This document shows positions 58,111 through 64,000 of a stretch of 64,000 bases of DNA, one piece after another. The stretch covers positions 62,001-126,000 of the forward strand of contig JBAXSI010000003.1 of NCBI GenBank assembly GCA_037130755.1, written 5' to 3'. The position numbers and the translations under genes were made by a program. Under the pieces are notes generated by a model. It was given only the letters and a program-made list of their open reading frames with translations. It searched no databases and was not told the DNA's origin. This DNA comes from UBA10649 sp037130755. GTDB taxonomy: Bacteria; Actinomycetota; Actinomycetes; S36-B12. Positions within the stretch are counted from its first letter, which is position 1. Each line of letters starts with the position of its first letter.

Positions 58111-60560
58111 AGGACGCCGCCCAGCCCGCCCATAGGAGCGGCAGCGGGAGTGCCGGTGCCGTCGCGGCGCGGGTCGAGGTCGGGCAGGGGGATGGGCACG
58201 CCCGAGGCGGTCGCCGCCCTGGCCGGGCCGTTGCCGACCCACGCGAGCAGCAGGCGATCCTCACCCGAGCGGAACTTGTGGCAGCGCACGCCGCCGGTGG
58301 CTCGGCCCTTGGCCGGGTAGTCCGCAAGGGGCGTCACCTTGACCGTGCCGGCATCCGTCCCGGGCAGGGCTGCCGCGCTGCCCGCCACCGTGACCACGAC
58401 GGCGGCCGGCGTGGGGATGAAGGCGTTGAAGGCGACCACCTCGGCGCCCTTGCTGAGCTTGACGCCCGCCATGCCCGTTGCTGCACGGCCCTGCGGACGC
58501 ACGCTGGAGGCCGGAATGCGGAGGAGCTGCGCGTCGGAGGTGGTGAACACCAGTTCCGCGGACTCCGCGTCGGACTCCGTGAGCCGCGCGGCCCCGACGA
58601 CACGGTCGCCCTCGTCGAGACGGATCACCTCCCACGAGTCCTTGTTCTGCAGGGAGTCCGCAACAACGCGCTTGACGACGCCCATGGCCGTGGCCAGGGC
58701 CAGCCCGCCGCCTTCGTCGAGGGAGGTGAGCGCGAGCGCCGACTCACCGCGGGGCAGATCGACGAAAGCGCCGAGTGGCGCACCTGCCGAAAGGGCTGGA
58801 ACGCCTGACACTGCAGGGATTGCCGGCAAGTCGAGTGCGCTGAGGCGGACCACGCGGCCGGCGGTGGTGACCAGGCCGAACTCGCCGCGAGTCGTGCCGG
58901 GGATCGCACTGATGATGACGTCGTGCGTAGACCGCTGCTCGTGGTCGGTGTCGCCAGCGGCCGAAGTGTCAGAGGTGCGGGCCAGCAGTCCGGTGCTGGA
59001 CAGCAGGATCACGCACGGCTCGTCGTTCACCTCGAGTGGCACGCGAGCGACGACGGGCGAGGTGGAGCCCTCCATGAGGAGCGTACGACGCGGCGTGGCG
59101 TGCGCCTGCGCGACGGCGGAGATCTCATCCCCGACGGTCGCTCGCAGAACGGTGTCGTCCTCGAGGATCGAGTTGAGGGCATCGATCTCGCGACGCAGCT
59201 CGTCGCCTTCCTTCTCCAACTCGATCCGCGAGAACTTCGTAAGGCGACGAAGGGGCATGTCGAGGATGTACGTCGCCTGCACATCCGAGAGGTCGAAGAC
59301 GGCGATGAGGCGCTCCTTCGCCGAGGAGGCGTCGTCGGACTCGCGGATCAGCTGGATGACCTCGTCGATGTCGAGGATCGCGATGAGCAGGCCTTCGACC
59401 AGGTGCAAGCGGTCCAGCGCGCGTGCCTTCCGGTACGCGCTGCGGCGGCGAACGACGACAAGGCGATGGTCCAGCCAGACGCGGAGCATCTGCACCAGGC
59501 CCATCGTCTGCGGCTGGCCCTCGACGAGGGCGACCGCGTTGACGTTGACGGTGTCCTCCATCGGCGTCAGCTTGAACAGGTGCTCGAGGACCGCCTCAGG
59601 GTGGAAGCCGTTCTTGATCTCGATGACCAACTGCAGACCGCTCTCACCATCAGTGAGGTCGACCACGTCGGAGATGCCCTGCAACTTCTTACTCTGCACC
59701 GCGTCCTTGATGCGATCGATGATCCGCTCGGGACCGATGTTGTAGGGCAGTTCGGTCACGACGATGCCGCGGCGTCGCGGCGTGATCTGCTCGACCCGTG
59801 TGCGGGCGCGTACCCGGAACATCCCGCGTCCGGTCTCGTAGGCGTCGCGGACGCCGTCGAGGCCCACGATGACGCCGCCGCCGGGGAAGTCGGGCCCGGG
59901 GATGAAGGTCATGAGGTCGGCGAGGGTGGCGTCGGGATGCTGAAGCAGGTGACGGGCCCCGTTGAGCACCTCACCGAGGTTGTGCGGGACGAGGTTCGTC
60001 GCCATGCCGACCGCGATGCCGGAGGCGCCGTTCACCAGCAGGTTCGGAATGGCCGAGGGCAGCACTGCCGGCTCGGTCTCACGGCCGTCGTAGTTGGGCG
60101 AGAAGTCGACGACGTCCTCGTCGAGTCCCGCGGTCATGTCCATCGCCGGGGCGGCGAGCCGTGCCTCCGTGTAGCGCATCGCCGCCGGGCCGTCGTCCGG
60201 CGAGCCGAAGTTGCCGTGACCGTCCACGAGAGGCAGGCGCAGCGAGAACGGCTGTGCCATGCGTACCAGGGCGTCGTAGATCGCCGAATCGCCGTGCGGG
60301 TGCAGGCGACCCATGACCTCGCCCACCACCCGGGCGCTCTTGACATGGCCACGATCGGGCCGCAGGCCCATCTGGGCCATCTGGTACAGGATGCGCCGCT
60401 GGACCGGCTTCAGCCCGTCGCGGGCGTCGGGAAGAGCGCGAGCGTAGATGACCGAGTAGGCGTACTCAAGGAACGAGCCCCGCATCTCCGCCGAGACGTC
60501 GATGTCGACGATCCGGCCGTCGCCCGGGCTTTCGGCGGGGCGACTGGTGCGGCGGGCCAT
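58107..60560 (-). CDS. parC: DNA topoisomerase IV subunit A (GyrA family)
   Basis: 817 residues. Catalytic tyrosine Y130 in AAMRYTEARL. The quinolone region HPHGDSAIYDALVRM keeps the sensitive-type Ser (S92) and Asp (D96). A leucine-zipper-like coiled segment and a six-bladed beta-pinwheel follow (from about 500), but the GyrA-box (QRRGGKG) is missing, supporting ParC over GyrA. Partner of ParE at 44019; in Streptomyces the two genes are similarly separated by a dozen or so others. AAGGAGA precedes the ATG. Confidence 0.92.
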   Translation of the reverse strand: MARRTSRPAESPGDGRIVDIDVSAEMRGSFLEYAYSVIYARALPDARDGLKPVQRRILYQMAQMGLRPDRGHVKSARVVGEVMGRLHPHGDSAIYDALVRMAQPFSLRLPLVDGHGNFGSPDDGPAAMRYTEARLAAPAMDMTAGLDEDVVDFSPNYDGRETEPAVLPSAIPNLLVNGASGIAVGMATNLVPHNLGEVLNGARHLLQHPDATLADLMTFIPGPDFPGGGVIVGLDGVRDAYETGRGMFRVRARTRVEQITPRRRGIVVTELPYNIGPERIIDRIKDAVQSKKLQGISDVVDLTDGESGLQLVIEIKNGFHPEAVLEHLFKLTPMEDTVNVNAVALVEGQPQTMGLVQMLRVWLDHRLVVVRRRSAYRKARALDRLHLVEGLLIAILDIDEVIQLIRESDDASSAKERLIAVFDLSDVQATYILDMPLRRLTKFSRIELEKEGDELRREIDALNSILEDDTVLRATVGDEISAVAQAHATPRRTLLMEGSTSPVVARVPLEVNDEPCVILLSSTGLLARTSDTSAAGDTDHEQRSTHDVIISAIPGTTRGEFGLVTTAGRVVRLSALDLPAIPAVSGVPALSAGAPLGAFVDLPRGESALALTSLDEGGGLALATAMGVVKRVVADSLQNKDSWEVIRLDEGDRVVGAARLTESDAESAELVFTTSDAQLLRIPASSVRPQGRAATGMAGVKLSKGAEVVAFNAFIPTPAAVVVTVAGSAAALPGTDAGTVKVTPLADYPAKGRATGGVRCHKFRSGEDRLLLAWVGNGPARAATASGVPIPLPDLDPRRDGTGTPAAAPMGGLGGVL

Positions 60561-60623
60561 GCGCGGTCTCCTTGAGCCCTAACGGGCCTGGTCGTGCGGG
60601 CAGGTGCGGTCCGATTCTCCGGC

Positions 60624-61529
60624 TCAGCGGGGTGGCGGGCCTGCTCCGACACGGCTGACGGCCTCGCCGGCCAGTGCCAGGGCGGCCGCCAGGGCGTCTC
60701 CGAGTGGTGCACCTGCCAGCCAGGCGGGCAGGAAACCGGCCGCGAAGGCATCCCCGGCTCCGGTGGTGTCGATGACGTCGACGGGTCTGGCGGGGAGTTC
60801 GAGTCGTTCTTCCGCGGTGATGGCGACTGCCCCTCGCGGCCCGAGCTTGATCACCACGTTCGGAACGAGGTCGTGGAGCACGGACAGTGCGTGATCCGGG
60901 TCGTCGGTTCCGACGAGAACAGCGGCCTCGGCCGCGTTTGCGAAGAGGACGTCGATGACCGGCAGGAGCGAATTCACGAGGTCGACGCAGGGCTCCAGGG
61001 GACCGACGGAAGCCGCGTCGAGGCTCGTCGTGCAGCCGAGTTGATGTGCGAGGTCGAGCGCGGCCAGTCCTGCTGCACGGCTGGCCGGATTGAGGATCGT
61101 GTAGCCCGAGAGGTGCATGTGGTCGACGTGCTCGCCCAGCAGGGCCGTCACGATCTCGGGCGTGAGCAGCGAGTTCGCGCCTGGGTCGGGGAACATCGTG
61201 CGTTCGCCGCTTCCGTCGACGATCACGATGCACGTGCCGGTGGGCCGCTCAGTCGCACGGTGGATGCGGCAGTCGACGCCTACCCCACGAAGGCCCGCCG
61301 TGAGCGCGGCGCCGAAGGCGTCAGAACCCACCGAGCCGATGTACGCCACGGGAACGCCGACGGCTCCGAGCCAGGCAGCCGTGTTCGCCCCGCTGCCGCC
61401 GGGCTGCAGGCTGATGGCCGCTGGAGTGTCGCTGGCGTAGACGATGTCGGAGTCGATCCTTGCCGTCACATCCATCATCGCGTCGCCGATGACCGCCACA
61501 CGTGCGCGCCCGGGCAGGCTGTGGGTCAT
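60624..61529 (-). CDS. PfkB-family sugar kinase, probable pseudouridine kinase
   Basis: 301 residues of the ribokinase fold: the N-terminal substrate motif GGSGANTAAWLGAVG and the C-terminal DTTGAGDAFAAGFL with catalytic Asp. It lies two bases downstream of the pseudouridine-phosphate glycosidase gene, so pseudouridine kinase (PsuK) is the natural reading. Ribokinase or another nucleoside kinase is possible. Confidence 0.82.
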   Translation of the reverse strand: MTHSLPGRARVAVIGDAMMDVTARIDSDIVYASDTPAAISLQPGGSGANTAAWLGAVGVPVAYIGSVGSDAFGAALTAGLRGVGVDCRIHRATERPTGTCIVIVDGSGERTMFPDPGANSLLTPEIVTALLGEHVDHMHLSGYTILNPASRAAGLAALDLAHQLGCTTSLDAASVGPLEPCVDLVNSLLPVIDVLFANAAEAAVLVGTDDPDHALSVLHDLVPNVVIKLGPRGAVAITAEERLELPARPVDVIDTTGAGDAFAAGFLPAWLAGAPLGDALAAALALAGEAVSRVGAGPPPR

Positions 61530-61531
61530 CG

Positions 61532-62491
61532 TCAGCTCACGCCGCTTCCAGCGTCGGTGGTGGCGATGCGCGCGGCGAGTTCGGCATTGCGGACGATGAT
61601 GCGCTCGTTGACCATCAGGCTGGCACCGTGCGTGGCCCGGTGGAAGTGGTCGAGCAGGAACGGCGTCACGTCCTTGCCGCGGATGTTGCGGGCCGCCGCG
61701 AGACGCAGCCCCTCCTCAAGCACCTGGTCGTGCAGGTCAGGATCGAGCTGCTCGGCCTCGGGCAGAGGGTTCGCAACGACCAGCGCGGCCGGGATGCTCA
61801 GGGCGGATCGCGCTTGCATGATCTTCGCAATGTCCTCGACGTGATCGACAGACCAGTCGACCTGGAAGCCCGAGTCCGACAGGTAGAAGCCGGGGAATCT
61901 GTTGGTACCCATGACCAGGATCCCGACATTGAGCGTCTCGAGCCGTTCAAGGGTGGCTCCGACGTCGAGGATGGACTTCACGCCCGAGCACACGACGGTC
62001 ATCGGCGTGATCGCCAGTGTGTTGAGGTCGGCGGACTCGTCCCAGCTGTCACGCGCCTCGCGGTGCACGCCGCCGAGACCGCCAGTGGCAAAGACGCGGA
62101 TGCCCACCAATGACGCGAGATGACTCGTGGCGGCGACAGTCGTCGCTCCGCTTCCGCCGCGGCCGACGAGGGTGGCCAGGTCGCGAACGCTGACCTTGAC
62201 GACGTCGTCGCGATTGGCGACCTGCTCGAGCAGCGACTCGTCGAGGCCGACGAGCACGTGGCCGTCGAGGATCGCCACGGTCGCCGGGACCGCACCGCAC
62301 GAGCGGACGATCTCCTCGACCTCCGTGGCCACGCGAAGGTTCTCCGGACGAGGCAGCCCGTGGCTGATGATGGTCGACTCCAGGGCCACGACGGGCCGGC
62401 CGTCCTCGAGGGCCGCGCGCACCTCCGGCGCGACTACGAGGAGGTCCGAATTCAGCAAGGCTGTGCCCATGGAGGGCTGTGCTGTCGTCAC
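61532..62491 (-). CDS. psuG: Pseudouridine-5'-phosphate glycosidase
   Basis: 319 residues. It splits pseudouridine 5'-phosphate to uracil and ribose 5-phosphate. PVVALESTIISHGLPRPEN, VRDLATLVGRGGSGATTVAAT, FATGGLGGVHR, CSGVKSILDVGATLE and GKDVTPFLLDH are all conserved blocks, with the catalytic lysine in SGVKS. The GTG start has TAGGGT (complement of 62498-62503) six bases upstream, so the psuG-kinase transcript seems leaderless. Confidence 0.94.
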   Translation of the reverse strand: MTTAQPSMGTALLNSDLLVVAPEVRAALEDGRPVVALESTIISHGLPRPENLRVATEVEEIVRSCGAVPATVAILDGHVLVGLDESLLEQVANRDDVVKVSVRDLATLVGRGGSGATTVAATSHLASLVGIRVFATGGLGGVHREARDSWDESADLNTLAITPMTVVCSGVKSILDVGATLERLETLNVGILVMGTNRFPGFYLSDSGFQVDWSVDHVEDIAKIMQARSALSIPAALVVANPLPEAEQLDPDLHDQVLEEGLRLAAARNIRGKDVTPFLLDHFHRATHGASLMVNERIIVRNAELAARIATTDAGSGVS

Positions 62492-62570
62492 CCCCCGACC
62501 CTACCCGCGGTCGATCATGGTGGCGGGCCGACCGGTCGCTTCTCATCGCCTCGCCGACCACAATGGGCTC

Positions 62571-64000
62571 ATGAGCGAGCCGGGTGTGGACCCCTACCCG
62601 GCGGCGTGGGAGGCGGATGTCCTGCTCAGGGACGGTCACCCCGTGCACCTGCGCCCCATCACTCCCGCAGATGGCGACACCCTGCGCACGTTCCACGAGT
62701 CGCTCTCCAACCGGACCGTCTACTTCCGCTTCTTCTCTGCGAAGCCCGCCCTGACGGATGCCGACGTCAAGTACTTCACGTCGGTCGATCACGTGCAACG
62801 GGTCGCGCTGATCGCGCTCGATGCGGGCACCATGGTCGGGGTAGGACGCTTCGACGCGCTGGGCGACGGCAGCGCCGAGGTTGCCTTCGTCATCCGGGAC
62901 GACGTGCAGGGCCTCGGTCTCGGCTCCGTTCTACTCGAGCACCTCGTGGCTGCGGCCCGCGAGCTTGGACTGCAGCGGTTCGTCGCTGAGGTGCTGCCGG
63001 AGAACACGCGCATGCTGGCGACATTCCGGGAAGCAGGCTTCGAGATCACCCAGCGCCGTGAAGAGGACGTGCTCGCCGTCTCCTTCGACATCGAGCCGAC
63101 CCGCACCAGCATCGCCGTGATGGAGGCGCGTGAGCACCGTGCGGAGGCGCGGTCCGTTCATCGCCTGCTTCACCCGAGTCGTGTCGCCGTGGTCGGCGCC
63201 TCGCGCAGCCCGGGCGGCCTGGGTCACACCCTCCTTCGCAATCTCGTCGATGGTGGATTCACCGGCGACCTTGTCGCCGTGCATCCCGAGGTCGAGGAGA
63301 TAGCCGGGGTGCGATGCGTGCGGTCGTTGACCGAGGTCGGGGAGACGATCGACCTCGCAGTTGTCGTCGTTCCTGCCGAGCGCGTCGCGGCCGTGATCGA
63401 GGACGCCGAGCAGGCGAAGGTGCACGGGCTCGTGGTGATCTCCGGGGGATTCGGGGATGCGGGCGACGAGGGACTGCGTATGCAGTCCGAACTGGTGGCG
63501 CATGTGCATCGCACCGGCATGCGCCTGGTGGGACCGAACGCACTGGGCCTGATGAACACCGACCCCGCGGTTCGACTCAACGCCTCGCTGGTGCCCGCCA
63601 TGCCGCTGTCGGGACGGATCGGCTTCTTCAGCCAGTCGGGTGCGCTGGGCGGATCCATCCTCGGGCGGTTCCGACGCCGTGGTCTGGGGCTGTCCAGTTT
63701 CGTGTCGGCGGGAAACCGCGCGGACATCTCCGGCAATGACCTTCTTCAGTACTGGGAGGAGGACGCCGATACCGACCTGGTGCTGCTCCACCTGGAGACG
63801 ATCGGCAATGCGCGCAAGTTCGCTCGGATCGTGCACCGGCTCTCCCGTACCAAGCCCGTGGTGATGGTGCGAGCGGGCGGCGCGGGGCAGCGGCACCCGC
63901 TCGGGCATGCGGTACGGAGCACGCGGCTTGGTCAGGACGCCGTCGACGACATCCTCGGGGACTGCGGACTGATCGTCGTGGAGAGCATCCACCACCTCCT
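62571..64000 (+). CDS. GNAT acetyltransferase fused to NDP-forming acyl-CoA synthetase (partial)
   Basis: The frame from ATG 62571 is open to the right edge (476 codons). Residues about 20-180 form a GNAT domain: VHLRPITPADGDTLRTFHES, and AEVAFVIRDDVQGLGLGSVL with the acetyl-CoA loop QGLGLG. From about 195 a CoA-binding/acyl-CoA-synthetase alpha region follows (HPSRVAVVGASRSPGGLG; MRLVGPNALGLMN; IGFFSQSGALGG). This is the architecture of Pat-type protein lysine acetyltransferases that control acyl-CoA synthetases. CACAAT lies six bases before the ATG, so it is probably leaderless. The C-terminal half is outside the window. Confidence 0.9.
   Translation, partial: MSEPGVDPYPAAWEADVLLRDGHPVHLRPITPADGDTLRTFHESLSNRTVYFRFFSAKPALTDADVKYFTSVDHVQRVALIALDAGTMVGVGRFDALGDGSAEVAFVIRDDVQGLGLGSVLLEHLVAAARELGLQRFVAEVLPENTRMLATFREAGFEITQRREEDVLAVSFDIEPTRTSIAVMEAREHRAEARSVHRLLHPSRVAVVGASRSPGGLGHTLLRNLVDGGFTGDLVAVHPEVEEIAGVRCVRSLTEVGETIDLAVVVVPAERVAAVIEDAEQAKVHGLVVISGGFGDAGDEGLRMQSELVAHVHRTGMRLVGPNALGLMNTDPAVRLNASLVPAMPLSGRIGFFSQSGALGGSILGRFRRRGLGLSSFVSAGNRADISGNDLLQYWEEDADTDLVLLHLETIGNARKFARIVHRLSRTKPVVMVRAGGAGQRHPLGHAVRSTRLGQDAVDDILGDCGLIVVESIHHL

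Noticed and set aside
1..64000. tRNA, rRNA, insertion sequences, prophage genes or attachment sites
   Set aside because: None was recognised when reading both strands; a tRNA search program was not available, so a missed tRNA in an intergenic gap cannot be fully excluded, although few gaps are large enough.

Overview
The window is a dense, high-GC chromosomal stretch from an actinobacterium. Evidence for this: GTG starts and 4-bp GTGA/ATGA gene overlaps are everywhere; the order principal sigma factor - small Cys-pair protein - ParE, with ParC some 12 kb on, matches the Streptomyces-type backbone; there is a SAM-IV riboswitch and a DUF4192 gene; and many genes carry a TAnnnT-like -10 box six bases before the start codon, the signature of leaderless transcripts. 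No rRNA, tRNA, CRISPR array, insertion sequence or phage gene was seen, and the exact family cannot be fixed from the sequence alone.

Layout. 1-6.3 kb: CDF metal exporter, rhodanese, glutaredoxin-like protein, small hydrolase, YbaK-type deacylase, cysK-cysE, a very long hairpin, and an AspT/YidE-type transporter. 6.4-23 kb: the most interesting region, two divergent transcription units. Leftward: amino-acid permease, formamidase, PduO-C/GlcG-like protein, a B12-dependent diol dehydratase with fused large and medium subunits, its small subunit, and a reactivase ATPase. Rightward: a microcompartment operon of the Rhodococcus/Mycobacterium (RMM, aminoacetone/aminopropanol) type with class III PLP enzyme, CoA-acylating aldehyde dehydrogenase, two tandem-domain shell proteins, one hexamer shell protein, one pentamer (EutN/CcmL) protein, a small helix-plus-linker protein, an APH-type kinase, an SDR dehydrogenase and a GntR regulator, then a convergent zinc alcohol dehydrogenase. 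Both arms can be read as making propionaldehyde, which the acylating dehydrogenase would convert to propionyl-CoA inside the shell.

23-37 kb: pyruvate:ferredoxin oxidoreductase with a DHOD-like partner, a secreted Ig-like protein and lipoprotein, a TipA-like MerR regulator with a 19-bp-spacer promoter, 3-methyladenine glycosylase, AI-2E transporter, cupin, VOC protein, flippase-like membrane protein, SGNH hydrolase, GreA-like factor and DUF4192 protein. 37.3-40.2 kb: metY-metX behind a leader that holds a promoter, a SAM-IV riboswitch and, downstream of it, a 10-codon open frame reading MRCCCRMHSC, which looks like a cysteine-sensing leader peptide.

40-48 kb: secreted PKD-like protein, principal sigma factor with a Lys/Ala/Pro repeat tail, a methylmalonyl-CoA decarboxylase homologue, ParE, and a bicarbonate module (beta-carbonic anhydrase, SbtA, SbtB-like PII). 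48-52.7 kb: IclR-controlled lower meta-cleavage operon (hydratase, acetaldehyde dehydrogenase, aldolase, decarboxylase, tautomerase). 52.8-57 kb: a two-gene split PEP-synthase-like phosphotransferase followed by an FprA-type ferredoxin reductase. 57-64 kb: Suc_Fer-like protein, ParC, a PfkB kinase with pseudouridine-phosphate glycosidase, and the first 476 codons of a GNAT/acyl-CoA-synthetase fusion that runs off the right edge.
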